The notes under the pieces are model-generated. The model was not told the DNA's origin and ran no database searches. It saw only the letters and a program-made list of their open reading frames with translations. Made by a program: the position numbers and the translations under genes. Below, piece by piece: positions 1 through 8,469 of a stretch of DNA of 64,000 nucleotides. The number at the start of each line of letters is the position of its first letter. Within the stretch, counting starts at the first letter, position 1. Source of the stretch: an uncultured Clostridia bacterium (GTDB taxonomy: Bacteria > Bacillota > Clostridia > Oscillospirales > Ruminococcaceae); NCBI GenBank assembly GCA_947626165.1, contig CANQRG010000006.1, forward strand, positions 62,001-126,000, in the 5' to 3' direction.

Positions 1-327
1 AGGAAGATACGATAATAGCTGTCTGCTCGCATTGTTCTCTATTTCAGAGTAAGCAGACTTTATATTCTTATTATAATACTTAATGGGGGTAGGAAGATCG
101 CCTGTGATTATTTCAGGCGTGTCGTGGTACATTGCCAATAGAGCGACCCTCTCAGGATTTACATTTCCGCCAAAGCGTTTGTTTCTCAAAACTGCCAAAA
201 GATGTGCTATAAACGCAACCTCCAGCGAATGCTCGCTGATATTCTCAGTGACGGTGTTTCGCATAAGGCTCCAGCGATTTATATACTTCATTCTTGAAAT
301 GATAGCAAAAAACTTACTGCTTTTCAT
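1..327 (-). CDS. yfbR: 5'-deoxynucleotidase, YfbR-like HD family (3' part outside window)
   Basis: Reading from ATG at 327 down to base 1 gives 109 uninterrupted codons, so the gene runs off the window. The start has a good ribosome site (AGGCGG, 7 nt away). The N-terminus closely resembles E. coli YfbR: a [18 protein letters not shown]-type opening, [16 protein letters not shown], then [20 protein letters not shown], which carries the His and His-Asp metal ligands of the HD superfamily. Family members remove phosphate from deoxynucleoside 5'-monophosphates in the cytoplasm. It lies 31 bases downstream of oadB on the same strand and may be cotranscribed. The C-terminal half is not visible. 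Confidence 0.88.
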   Translation of the reverse strand, partial: MKSSKFFAIISRMKYINRWSLMRNTVTENISEHSLEVAFIAHLLAVLRNKRFGGNVNPERVALLAMYHDTPEIITGDLPTPIKYYNKNIKSAYSEIENNASRQLLSYLP

Positions 328-358
328 TTTCAATCCGCCTTTAATTCAAAGTTTTATA

Positions 359-1567
359 TTAATACGGAATAATACTTAACAGCACGCCTGCCGCAACAGC
401 CGAACCTATAACTCCTGCAACATTAGGTCCCATTGCGTGCATAAGCAGGTAGTTTGTAGGGTTCTCCTGCTGACCTACCTTCTGTGACACTCTCGCAGCC
501 ATTGGAACAGCAGATACTCCTGCCGAACCAATAAGCGGATTTACCTTTCCCTTTGTGAAAAAGCACATTATCTTTCCGAAAATCACTCCGCAGGCAGTAC
601 CCAGACAGAATGCGGCAACGCCGAGAAGGATAACTCCCAAAAACTCCTTATTAACTATTTTGTCAGCAGTGGTTGTTGAGCCTACAGAAATGCCCAAGAA
701 AATTGTGATAATATTCATAAGCTCGTTCTGAGCAGTTTTAACAAGTCTGTCGCAAACTCCGCTTTCTTTTAAAAGATTCCCTAGCATAAGCATACCTACC
801 AACGGCGCCGCCGAAGGTACAAGCAGTGATATAACTATTGTAACAACTATCGGGAAAATGATTTTTTCCGTCTTTGAAACTGGTCTTAGCTGACCCATAA
901 CGATAGAACGCTCTTTTCGGGTTGTAAGCGCTTTCATTATAGGTGGCTGAATGATAGGAACTAAAGCCATATAAGTATATGCCGCAAGAGCGATAGTACC
1001 TGTGTCTATTTTAAATCCGCCCGAAGAAAGCAACTTTGACGAAACGTAAATTGCCGTTGGTCCGTCAGCTCCGCCGATAATTGCAATAGAGCCTGCCTCA
1101 GCGGCAGAGAATCCAAGCAAAGCCGCTCCGATAAAGGTAAAGAATATTCCTCCCTGTGCTGCAGCGCCGAGCAAAAAGCTCTTTGGATTAGCAATTAAAG
1201 GCGCAAAGTCGGTCATAGCGCCTATTCCGAGAAATATCAGCGGCGGATAAAGCTGGAGCTTAACGCCCAAATAGAGTATGTCTAACAACCCTCCGTCGTG
1301 AAGCACCTTGCCAAAGTCTATCCCCTCTCCTGTTATTTTCCAAAGGTCGGGGTGGTACATTTCCGTAAAAGGCAGGTTTGTCAAAAGCATACCGAAAGCT
1401 ATTGGAAGTAAAAGCAGAGGCTCAAATCCCTTTGAAATAGCCAGATACATAAATATAAATGAAATGCCTATCATAATCAGCGATTTCCAGCCGCCGTCAG
1501 CGATAAAACCGGCAAAACCAGAGGTAGTCGCTAAATCTACAAGTGTGTCAAGAAACTTATCTATCAT
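359..1567 (-). CDS. oadB: Sodium ion-translocating decarboxylase, beta subunit
   Basis: 402 residues, the usual size for the OadB/GcdB/MmdB family, the membrane subunit that couples decarboxylation of a biotin-bound carboxyl group to Na+ export. The protein is almost entirely hydrophobic helices. It carries the family signature GGADGPTAIYVSSKL near residue 165, containing an Asp important for Na+ transport, and GSAGVSAVPMAARV near residue 345. ATG 1567 is preceded by AAAGGAC. It follows oadG by 18 bases, so the two are an operon. No biotin carrier or carboxyltransferase gene is nearby, so the substrate (oxaloacetate, methylmalonyl-CoA or glutaconyl-CoA) cannot be told from this window. Confidence 0.9.
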   Translation of the reverse strand: MIDKFLDTLVDLATTSGFAGFIADGGWKSLIMIGISFIFMYLAISKGFEPLLLLPIAFGMLLTNLPFTEMYHPDLWKITGEGIDFGKVLHDGGLLDILYLGVKLQLYPPLIFLGIGAMTDFAPLIANPKSFLLGAAAQGGIFFTFIGAALLGFSAAEAGSIAIIGGADGPTAIYVSSKLLSSGGFKIDTGTIALAAYTYMALVPIIQPPIMKALTTRKERSIVMGQLRPVSKTEKIIFPIVVTIVISLLVPSAAPLVGMLMLGNLLKESGVCDRLVKTAQNELMNIITIFLGISVGSTTTADKIVNKEFLGVILLGVAAFCLGTACGVIFGKIMCFFTKGKVNPLIGSAGVSAVPMAARVSQKVGQQENPTNYLLMHAMGPNVAGVIGSAVAAGVLLSIIPY

Positions 1568-1585
1568 AGTTTGATTGTCCTTTCA

Positions 1586-2002
1586 TTAAAATGGGCGTGT
1601 GTTGTCCATAAGACCTGCGGCAGCCCATGCAGTTCTCTGAGGCTTAGCGGTCTTAATGCTTTTAATAGCAAGCCTTTTACCGCTTTTTTCACTCATATGT
1701 GCAATAGCCGCAGTAATAACCGCTACTATTTCTTCTTCTATGTTATCCTCTATTTCAAGAGCTGGCTTTATTGTCTCGACTTTAGGCATTGACGTATCAG
1801 CAGTTTTAACATTGTTTTTCAATTCCGCTTTTTTGTCGGCAGACTTTCTTCTAACCTTTGAAATAAGTCCGAACAATAACAGAATAACTACAAGCAAAAC
1901 AAGACCGATAAACACTACGGTTATTCCTGTTATTACAACAGACGCTACATATTCAAAGTTCATATCAACATCTCCAGCCAATAAGGAACTTAACAAATTC
2001 AT
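1586..2002 (-). CDS. oadG: Sodium pump decarboxylase, gamma subunit (OadG)
   Basis: 138 residues: a short N-terminus, one strong membrane helix (roughly residues 19-45, VVITGITVVFIGLVLLVVIL), a basic stop-transfer (KVRRK), then a polar tail. This is the OadG plan, a small subunit that holds the decarboxylase complex together at the membrane. The tail from about residue 88 (EIEDNIEEEIVAVITAAIAH) is typical of clostridial OadG proteins. Two starts are possible: ATG 2002 with AGGGAG about 10 nt upstream, or ATG 1963 with GGAG about 8 nt upstream, which puts the helix right after the start. A promoter sits at 2042-2070. It is read together with oadB. Confidence 0.82.
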   Translation of the reverse strand: MNLLSSLLAGDVDMNFEYVASVVITGITVVFIGLVLLVVILLLFGLISKVRRKSADKKAELKNNVKTADTSMPKVETIKPALEIEDNIEEEIVAVITAAIAHMSEKSGKRLAIKSIKTAKPQRTAWAAAGLMDNTRPF

Positions 2003-2041
2003 ATTTCAATATCTCCCTGCAAATTAATATTATTCTAAATA

Positions 2042-2070
2042 ATTATACCTTAAATCGAGTATATTTTCAA
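2042..2070 (-). promoter_or_regulatory. Predicted sigma-A promoter for oadG-oadB
   Basis: On the minus strand TTGAAA (2070-2065), a 17-base spacer, then TATAAT (2047-2042). It lies about 40 bases upstream of the oadG start and is the only good match in the gap between comF and oadG. Confidence 0.65.
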
Positions 2071-2103
2071 TAGCTTATTGTTATTTTTTACACAATCTTT
2101 ATA

Positions 2104-2847
2104 TTATATGCTTTCATTTTTACCATCATCCAAACGAGTAGAAGCAATTGTAAAACAATATACATATTTTGCACCATTATCTTTTAAAATTCTCGCACAC
2201 TCATTAAGCGTACTTCCTGTTGTGATAATATCGTCGCATAGCAAAATGGTCTTGCCATCTATCTCGCCTTTATGTTTTTCATCAGCCGAAAACAACCCCT
2301 TTACCGCCTTTTCCCTATCATATCGGCTTAGCTTATGCTGAGCAACGTCACTGCTTTGCTTTATCAAAAGCTTTGAATTGGCAGGTTTATTTATAACCTT
2401 TGAAACTGTCTTTGAAATAATTTCAGCCTGATTATACCCCCTGATTCTCTTTGTGGATCTATGCATAGGTACAGCCGTAACAACGTCAATTTTATCAACG
2501 TCGGTTATGCTCAATAGCTTTTTATAAATGTCATCTTTAAAGACGTCAACAAGATTTACCGCCTTATCCAGCTTAAAACTGATTATCCCATCTCTTACAA
2601 TTCCGCTGTAATCTGTAATGCTTACACAGCCATCATAGTAAATCTCAGTCTCATTGCACATACAAATTTCCTGTCCGCACTTTTTACAATGCTCTGTGAC
2701 AATGAACGGTATTTCATTATAGCATTTTTCACAGCAGGTATCGCTCCACCTTATAATCTTTCCGCAAAACGGACACCTATTTGGAAAGAAAATATCAAGC
2801 ACATACTTTTTTACATTGTCAAAACTCGGTTTCCTCTGTAAATTCAT
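2104..2847 (-). CDS. comF: ComF family phosphoribosyltransferase-like protein
   Basis: About 247 residues. The N-terminus holds paired cysteines (CPFCGK, CCEKCY, CKKCGQEICMC), the zinc-binding part of ComF. The C-terminal half is a phosphoribosyltransferase fold with the PRPP loop ILLCDDIITTGSTLNE. ComF proteins help DNA uptake in competent bacteria, apparently beside a helicase. The frame extends to an ATG at 2859, which has no ribosome site. ATG 2847 has AGGATGG upstream and is preferred. The start overlaps the end of recD2 by about 29 bases, so the two are cotranscribed and probably translationally coupled. No other com genes are in the window. Confidence 0.85.
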   Translation of the reverse strand: MNLQRKPSFDNVKKYVLDIFFPNRCPFCGKIIRWSDTCCEKCYNEIPFIVTEHCKKCGQEICMCNETEIYYDGCVSITDYSGIVRDGIISFKLDKAVNLVDVFKDDIYKKLLSITDVDKIDVVTAVPMHRSTKRIRGYNQAEIISKTVSKVINKPANSKLLIKQSSDVAQHKLSRYDREKAVKGLFSADEKHKGEIDGKTILLCDDIITTGSTLNECARILKDNGAKYVYCFTIASTRLDDGKNESI

Positions 2848-5068
2848 CTGAATTACCATCCTGAATAAGCATATTTTTTAATACTGTGTATCTCAATGTT
2901 CTTCTGTTATTGTCTATCATAGACTCCAACTTCTTTGCAGAGCCGATAATAATTAAAAGCTTCTTAGCTCTTGTAACCGCCGTATAAAGCAGATTTCTGT
3001 AATACAGCTTGTCAAATCCGCCGAATACCGTTAAAATTACTGCGTCGAACTCGCTGCCCTGACTTTTGTGAACGGTTATCGCATAAGCAAGGTCAAGATG
3101 CTCAAGCATTGAGATAGTGTAATTGCACACCCTGCCCTCAAAATCAATGGTGACAAGCCCTGTGTACTTATTAGCAGCCGTTATTATTCCTATATCTCCG
3201 TTAAAAATACCTGCGCCGTTTTCCTTTGCTCCGTCTCCCAGATCCTTAGACCAAACAATATCGTAATTGTTTTTTGTCTGCATAACCTTATCTCCTACAC
3301 GGTATGTATACAAAAACGTCTTTATCTCCGACTTATCCTTAGACGGCGGATTAAGCTCTGCCTGAAGTCTTTTGTTAAGCTCGACTGTACCCGACGGTCC
3401 TTTTCGGGTAGGAGACAAAACTTGAATATCATCAATAGATGAATACCCAAAGGCTTTGGGTAGCCTGTCCTTTGTAAGGTCTACCACCAACGACTGAAGC
3501 TCGCTGTGCTTTAATCTTTGAAAAAAGAAAAAGTCGTTATCCTTTTCATTGAGGTTGATGTGTTTGCCGCCTACTATCTTATGCGCATTTACAATTATCG
3601 AGCTTTTACTCGCCTGACGAAATATCTCTTTAAGCGTAACAATCGGCACAACTTTGCTGTCTATTATGTCTTTAAGAACATTTCCAGCCCCCACAGACGG
3701 AAGCTGATCACTGTCGCCTACCATAATAAGCTTGCAGGTCATAGGTATCGCCCTTAAAAGCGCCTCAAACAACAGCGAATCTACCATAGACATCTCATCA
3801 ATTATCATAACGTCACAGTCGAGCAGATTGTTTTCATTGTGATTGAATCTCGGTCTGTCGCCGTCAGAAAACACTACCTCCAGCATTCTGTGAATTGTCT
3901 TTGCCTCATACCCTGTTAAATCTGATATTCTCTTTGCCGCACGCCCTGTCGGCGCGGTTATCAAAACATTCAGCCCCTGCTGCTCAAACAGCGAAATTAT
4001 AGCGTTAAGAGTAGTAGTCTTTCCCGTACCCGGTCCTCCGGTCAAAACCAAAAATCCGCAGGACAGCGCCGTATTTATAGCTTTTTTCTGCAGCTCCTCA
4101 TACTCTATATTATTCTGCTCCTCCGCTAAGGCGATTATTTCATCATAGTTAATCTTGCTGTCAAAAAGACACTCCTTCATAATGTTAAGACGTCTTGAAA
4201 TATAGTTTTCGGCTGTGTAGTAGTCTTTAAGCAATATGAAAGGTCTATTCTTTTTTCTGAACACGCAAAGATTTTCCTCATTTATTTCTTCTTCCAAAAC
4301 CTCGTTGAACTTATCCTCATCAACTCCTAAAAATCTACAGGTTATCGCTCTCAGCTTGTCCTCCGGCAGGCAGGTATGTCCTGCATACGAGTTCTGAATA
4401 AGCACGTTTGTAATTCCTGCTTTAATGCGGTTTACATTGTCCTTTGGAAGCTCTATATCAGCTGCCATTTCATCGGCTTTGAAAAACGGGAGCTCTATTC
4501 CTTGAGTACATAAAACATACGGATTGGTTCTCACCATTTCTTCAGTGGGCTGTCCCCACCTTTTCCACGCTTTAGCGCCATACCCTGCTGAAATCCCGAA
4601 CTTTGACAGATACCCCATCAAAGACCTCACACCGTTGACATTTTTAAATTCGTCAGAGATTTTCTGGCACATTTTCCTCGTTATACCCTCGACTTCGCAA
4701 AGACGCTCAGGCTCTTTCTCCATAACCTCCAATGCCTTATCTCCGAAAGTATCTACTATTCTTCCGGCAATTACCGGACCTATTCCCTTTATTGCTCCAC
4801 TTGCAAGATACTTTCTTATAGCCAACTCAGTAGTAGGCATTTTTCTCTCGCAGAGAGTTACTTTAAACTGCTCGCCGAATTTCTGATGATTTATAAACTC
4901 ACCTGTAAGAGATAGATCCTCTCCTTCATCTACATTGCCCATTTCTCCAACAACAGTAACAGGGTCGCCGTCAACGTCAAGCGTCAAGACGGCAAACCCG
5001 TTTTCCTCATTACTATAAACGACACAGTCCACTGTGCCCTCGATCTGACAAAGCTCTTTTTCCTTCAC
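2819..5068 (-). CDS. recD2: ATP-dependent DNA helicase, RecD2 type
   Basis: About 749 residues. An N-terminal OB-like part and helix-hairpin-helix stretch (ASGAIKGIGPVIAGRIV, near 90-107) is followed by a superfamily 1B helicase core: Walker A GGPGTGKTT (about 344), Walker B MIIDEMSMVD (about 420), VHKSQGSEFD and YTAVTRAKK near the C-terminus. RecD2 unwinds DNA 5' to 3' and works in repair without RecB and RecC. The frame opens at TTG 5080, but the sequence GGTGATTAAA directly precedes GTG 5068, the same arrangement seen before the ATG of whiA, so GTG 5068 is chosen. comF overlaps its end. Confidence 0.9.
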   Translation of the reverse strand: MKEKELCQIEGTVDCVVYSNEENGFAVLTLDVDGDPVTVVGEMGNVDEGEDLSLTGEFINHQKFGEQFKVTLCERKMPTTELAIRKYLASGAIKGIGPVIAGRIVDTFGDKALEVMEKEPERLCEVEGITRKMCQKISDEFKNVNGVRSLMGYLSKFGISAGYGAKAWKRWGQPTEEMVRTNPYVLCTQGIELPFFKADEMAADIELPKDNVNRIKAGITNVLIQNSYAGHTCLPEDKLRAITCRFLGVDEDKFNEVLEEEINEENLCVFRKKNRPFILLKDYYTAENYISRRLNIMKECLFDSKINYDEIIALAEEQNNIEYEELQKKAINTALSCGFLVLTGGPGTGKTTTLNAIISLFEQQGLNVLITAPTGRAAKRISDLTGYEAKTIHRMLEVVFSDGDRPRFNHNENNLLDCDVMIIDEMSMVDSLLFEALLRAIPMTCKLIMVGDSDQLPSVGAGNVLKDIIDSKVVPIVTLKEIFRQASKSSIIVNAHKIVGGKHINLNEKDNDFFFFQRLKHSELQSLVVDLTKDRLPKAFGYSSIDDIQVLSPTRKGPSGTVELNKRLQAELNPPSKDKSEIKTFLYTYRVGDKVMQTKNNYDIVWSKDLGDGAKENGAGIFNGDIGIITAANKYTGLVTIDFEGRVCNYTISMLEHLDLAYAITVHKSQGSEFDAVILTVFGGFDKLYYRNLLYTAVTRAKKLLIIIGSAKKLESMIDNNRRTLRYTVLKNMLIQDGNSDEFTEETEF

Positions 5069-5123
5069 TTTAATCACCAAAACTTACTATATAATACTAT
5101 ACAGTATAAGTATTTTATTATTT

Positions 5124-5459
5124 CTATAACTTTGAATTGATATAATCTTCAAGCCTATTTTTCCTTATTATTTTCACGCCATCAAGTTCATCGTGTACCC
5201 CGTTTAATTCTGCAAGACAATTTCCATCAGGCTCTTGCGTCGGATATATTAGAATCTCGCTTTCATCTGCGTCGCTGAATTTATTATCCCAATAGGCTGA
5301 TTTTATCGTCTTTGCAATATCAGGCATACTGTTGTTTATAGGTATTATTACAAATTTCCTGTAATTTGATGTCTTTCCCGAATCCAACAGCTTCTTTACA
5401 ACGTAAATAAGTGCCAATACAAAAACCAACAAAAATACTGCAGCAAACAGCTCACTCAT
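5124..5459 (-). CDS. Small single-pass membrane protein of unknown function
   Basis: 111 residues from ATG 5459, which has AGAGGTGAG eight bases upstream. The longer frame reaching 5552 lacks a ribosome site and starts inside the predicted promoter. Residues 3-22 form a membrane helix (LFAAVFLLVFVLALIYVV), followed by a soluble alpha/beta-looking domain with FVIIPINNSMPDIAKTIKS and a C-terminal KIIRKNRLEDYINS. I recognise no family. It has its own promoter, lies between pnp and recD2, and is probably cytoplasm-facing because Lys residues follow the helix. Confidence 0.65.
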   Translation of the reverse strand: MSELFAAVFLLVFVLALIYVVKKLLDSGKTSNYRKFVIIPINNSMPDIAKTIKSAYWDNKFSDADESEILIYPTQEPDGNCLAELNGVHDELDGVKIIRKNRLEDYINSKL

Positions 5460-5511
5460 CTTACTCACCTCTAATTCATAATATGTGACAGAGGCAAATT
5501 GTGATACAATA

Positions 5512-5540
5512 ATTATACTATTTTGGATATTCTTTTTCAA
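5512..5540 (-). promoter_or_regulatory. Predicted sigma-A promoter
   Basis: Minus strand TTGAAA (5540-5535), 17-base spacer, TATAAT (5517-5512). It lies just downstream of the pnp terminator and about 55 bases before the small membrane protein, and may also drive recD2-comF. Confidence 0.65.
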
Positions 5541-5550
5541 GTGCAAAAAC

Positions 5551-5586
5551 AAACGCTTACGGAAAATAAATTCCCATAAGCGCTTT
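5551..5586 (-). terminator. Rho-independent terminator after pnp
   Basis: Read on the minus strand, AAGCGCTTATGGGAA pairs imperfectly with TTCCGTAAGCGTTT across a short A/T loop. This is followed by GTTTGTTTTTGC. It starts about 10 bases after the pnp stop. Confidence 0.75.
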
Positions 5587-5595
5587 TAATATCAG

Positions 5596-7716
5596 TTATT
5601 CACTCTGTGCCGCTTTTTTAGCCTCAATATCAGCCAAAGCGTCCTTTCTTGAAAGATTAATCCTTCCTTGGTCGTCGATCTCCATAACCTTGACAACTAT
5701 CTCATCGCCTATCGAAACAACGTCCTCAACCTTGTTTACCCTTTGCTTGTCAAGCTTTGAGATATGGACCAAGCCGTCTTTTCCCGGAGCGATCTCAACA
5801 AATGCTCCGAAGTTCATTATTCTTACAACCTTGCCCTTATATATTGAACCGATTTCAGGGTCGTTTGCAATGGTGTCGATAATAGAAACAGCAGCCATAC
5901 ATTTTTCCTTATCAAGACCGGATACAAATACGTTTCCGTCTTCTTCAATATCAATATTACAGTCACAGTCAGCGGCAATTTTCTGAATTACCTTTCCGCC
6001 CGTACCGATAACATCTCTAATCTTATCAACAGGTACCTTAGTTGTAAACATCTTAGGCGCCCACTTGCTGACCTCAGGTCTAGGCTCAGGAATTGCCTTG
6101 AGCATGATCTCATCTAGAATATAAAGTCTAGCCTTATGAGTTTTCTCAAATGCCTCTTTAATAATCTCAGGAGTAAGTCCGTCTACCTTAATGTCAACCT
6201 GGATAGCAGTAATACCCTTCTTTGTTCCGCCGACCTTAAAGTCCATATCCCCGTAGAAGTCCTCAAGACCCTGAATATCGACCATTGTCTGGAAGCTTCC
6301 GTCGTCCTTTGTGATAAGTCCGCAGGAAATACCTGCAACAGGAGCCTTGATAGGAACACCGGCGTCCATCAAAGCCAAAGTAGAACCGCAAATAGAGCCT
6401 TGAGAAGTAGAGCCGTTTGAAGAAAGAACCTCAGATACCATTCTTATAGCGTACGGGAACTCCTCAACGCTAGGGATTACAGGAACAAGAGCCTTTTCAG
6501 CCAATGCTCCGTGACCTATCTCTCTTCTTCCGGGACCTCTTGAAGGTCTTGTTTCACCGACTGAATAAGACGGGAAATTGTAGTGATGGATATATCTCTT
6601 TGAAACCTCTTCGTCCAAACCGTCCAGCTTTTGAGATTCGCTTACAGGACCAAGAGTGCAAACCGTCAAAACCTGAGTTTGTCCTCTTGTGAAAATACCA
6701 GAACCGTGAACTCTAGGAAGAACTCCTACTTCAGACGCTAACGGTCGTATTTCATCAATGCCGCGTCCGTCAACTCTCTTGCCTTCACATAGCCATGCTC
6801 TTACGATTTTCTTTTGCAGCTTGTAGATTATCTCGTCGATCATTACAGCGTTTTCTTTTTCTTCATCATCGAACTTTTCGTGAATAGCGTCGATGATAGG
6901 CTGTAATCTTGCGTCGCGGACATTCTTATCGTTCGTGTCAAGAGCTGCCTTTACATCTTCAGCGGCAAAAGCCTCAATCTCGTCAAATAAATCGTGGTCT
7001 ACCTCCTGCGACTCAAACTCAAACTTAGGCTTTCCTATCTCCTTTTGAATATCAGAAATAAATGCAACCATCTTCTTTATTTCTTCGTGACCCTTTAAGA
7101 TAGCCTCAAGCATTGTGTCGTCGTCTACCTCGTCGGCGCCTGCTTCAATCATAACGATTTTTTCAGCAGAACCCGCAACCGTAAGATTTAGATGATTTTT
7201 CTCTCTTTGCTCCAACGTAGGATTTAAAACTATTTCTCCGTCAACAAGTCCTACGCTTAGTCCTGCGATAGGTCCGTTGAACGGAATGTCAGAAATAGAA
7301 AGCGCAATAGATACTGCAACCATTCCTGCTACCTCTGGCGAGTTATCAGGGTCAACTGACAAAACTGTCATTACAACTCCAACGTCGTTTCTCATATCCT
7401 TAGGGAACAATGGTCTTATCTGTCTGTCAACCATTCTTGAAGTGAGTATCGCCTTATCCGCAGGCTTGCCCTCTCTCTTTGTGAAAGAACCGGGAATCTT
7501 GCCGACTGAATAAAGCCTCTCCTCGTAATCAACCGATAACGGGAAAAAGTCTATTCCCTCTCTCGGCTTTTCCGAAGCTGTTACGTTTGCCATTACTACC
7601 GTTTCGCCGTAGCGCACCCAGCACGAACCGTTTGAAAGTTCGCACGTTTTGCCTGTTTCAACAACAAGCGGTCTGCCTGCATAGGTAGTTTCAAAGGTCT
7701 TGAAATTCTCAAACAT
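5596..7716 (-). CDS. pnp: Polyribonucleotide nucleotidyltransferase (PNPase)
   Basis: 706 residues, full length for PNPase, which degrades RNA 3' to 5' using phosphate. Order: first RNase PH domain (about 12-145, with FFPLSVDYEERLYSVGKIPG), linker helices, second RNase PH domain (about 310-540, with the RGQTQVLTVCTLG and EVLSSNGSTSQGS stretches and the metal-site acidic residues around DFYGDMDFKVGGT), KH domain (VIGTGGKVIQKI, about 575) and S1 domain (GSIYKGKVVRIMNFGAFVEI onward). The start has AAAGGAATGG upstream. It follows rpsO as in most bacteria. A terminator sits between them, so pnp probably also has its own promoter, which I could not place. Confidence 0.96.
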   Translation of the reverse strand: MFENFKTFETTYAGRPLVVETGKTCELSNGSCWVRYGETVVMANVTASEKPREGIDFFPLSVDYEERLYSVGKIPGSFTKREGKPADKAILTSRMVDRQIRPLFPKDMRNDVGVVMTVLSVDPDNSPEVAGMVAVSIALSISDIPFNGPIAGLSVGLVDGEIVLNPTLEQREKNHLNLTVAGSAEKIVMIEAGADEVDDDTMLEAILKGHEEIKKMVAFISDIQKEIGKPKFEFESQEVDHDLFDEIEAFAAEDVKAALDTNDKNVRDARLQPIIDAIHEKFDDEEKENAVMIDEIIYKLQKKIVRAWLCEGKRVDGRGIDEIRPLASEVGVLPRVHGSGIFTRGQTQVLTVCTLGPVSESQKLDGLDEEVSKRYIHHYNFPSYSVGETRPSRGPGRREIGHGALAEKALVPVIPSVEEFPYAIRMVSEVLSSNGSTSQGSICGSTLALMDAGVPIKAPVAGISCGLITKDDGSFQTMVDIQGLEDFYGDMDFKVGGTKKGITAIQVDIKVDGLTPEIIKEAFEKTHKARLYILDEIMLKAIPEPRPEVSKWAPKMFTTKVPVDKIRDVIGTGGKVIQKIAADCDCNIDIEEDGNVFVSGLDKEKCMAAVSIIDTIANDPEIGSIYKGKVVRIMNFGAFVEIAPGKDGLVHISKLDKQRVNKVEDVVSIGDEIVVKVMEIDDQGRINLSRKDALADIEAKKAAQSE

Positions 7717-7960
7717 TTTAATACCATTCCTTTCTTAGGAATTCGAGCTATTCATACAACTGATTCTAAGAACCGATTTGTAAAAAGCCCGAAATATGCG
7801 TGAATGGTATATTTCACGCAAAACTCCTATTCATTAAAATTTCTTTGTAGAAAGCCCTAGCTTTCCGATTTTATGACAGGAGCTTTAGCAAAAAATACAA
7901 GATTATTTAAATACAATAACCCTCTATTTATTGCTAATCACCCTCTGCCAATATATACCA
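7717..7960 (-). other. pnp leader region with hairpins
   Basis: This is the gap between the rpsO terminator and pnp. A perfect 7-bp hairpin, GCGTGAA with TTCACGC, lies at 7798-7819, and a smaller AAAGC/GCTTT hairpin near 7853-7866. E. coli PNPase controls its own leader through a hairpin, but that mechanism is not shown here. No convincing promoter was found. Confidence 0.4.
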
Positions 7961-7992
7961 AAAGGCAGACAGCGAATACTCGCCTCTGCCTT
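7961..7992 (-). terminator. Rho-independent terminator after rpsO
   Basis: Minus strand AAGGCAG, a second pairing block GCGA/TCGC, then CTGCCTTTTGG. A strong stem ending in T residues, 15 bases after the rpsO stop. Confidence 0.85.
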
Positions 7993-8006
7993 ATTGATAA
8001 CAAAAT

Positions 8007-8273
8007 TTACTTACGGATACCGAGCTTTTCAATAGTAGCTCTGTATCTTTCAACATCCTTCTTCTGAAGATAACTTAAGAGATTTCTTCTCTTACCTACC
8101 AGCTTCAAAAGACCTCTTCTTGAGTGATGATCCTTCTTGTGGACCTTTAAGTGTTCGGTCAAATCGTTGATTCTTCTTGTAAGAATTGCGATTTGCACTT
8201 CCGGTGAACCTGTGTCTGTATCGTGCTTTCTGTTAGCTTCGATTACAGCGGTTTTTTCTTCTTTTCTCAGCAT
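8007..8273 (-). CDS. rpsO: 30S ribosomal protein S15
   Basis: 88 residues, exact family length. Hallmarks are [19 protein letters not shown], then [19 protein letters not shown] and [12 protein letters not shown], the helices that bind the 16S rRNA three-way junction. S15 is an early assembly protein of the small subunit. The start has AGAGGTAC upstream. A promoter and a structured leader lie upstream (8315-8429), and a terminator follows. pnp is the next gene, as is usual. Confidence 0.97.
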   Translation of the reverse strand: MLRKEEKTAVIEANRKHDTDTGSPEVQIAILTRRINDLTEHLKVHKKDHHSRRGLLKLVGKRRNLLSYLQKKDVERYRATIEKLGIRK

Positions 8274-8314
8274 AATAATTGTACCTCTTTCTTATAAAAT
8301 TTTCCGCAGTCGTA

Positions 8315-8361
8315 GATTATGGTAAGGATACCTCCCATTCTTATGGGCATTCGCCATAATC
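8315..8361 (-). promoter_or_regulatory. Candidate S15 autoregulatory leader of rpsO
   Basis: In the transcript GATTATGG (8361-8354) pairs perfectly with CCATAATC (8322-8315). Between them sits a second perfect hairpin, CCCAT/ATGGG (8347-8334), and GGGAGG. A further hairpin (CGTTGT/ACAACG, 8379-8394) lies upstream. Several unrelated S15-binding leaders are known across bacteria. Assigning this one to that role rests on position and structure only. Confidence 0.55.
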
Positions 8362-8400
8362 CAAGATCAGGGTTTTACCGTTGTAAATACAACGCTAATT

Positions 8401-8429
8401 ATATTACCACAATTTTTCTCAAATGTAAA
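8401..8429 (-). promoter_or_regulatory. Predicted sigma-A promoter of rpsO
   Basis: Minus strand TTTACA (8429-8424), 17-base spacer, TAATAT (8406-8401). It lies between folD and the structured rpsO leader. Confidence 0.6.
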
Positions 8430-8469
8430 TAGTCTTTACAAATTTTTAATAATTTCAATGTACTATCAA

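Noticed and set aside
5460-5552. Upstream extension of the small membrane protein
   Set aside because: It overlaps the promoter and has no ribosome site; ATG 5459 has a strong one.
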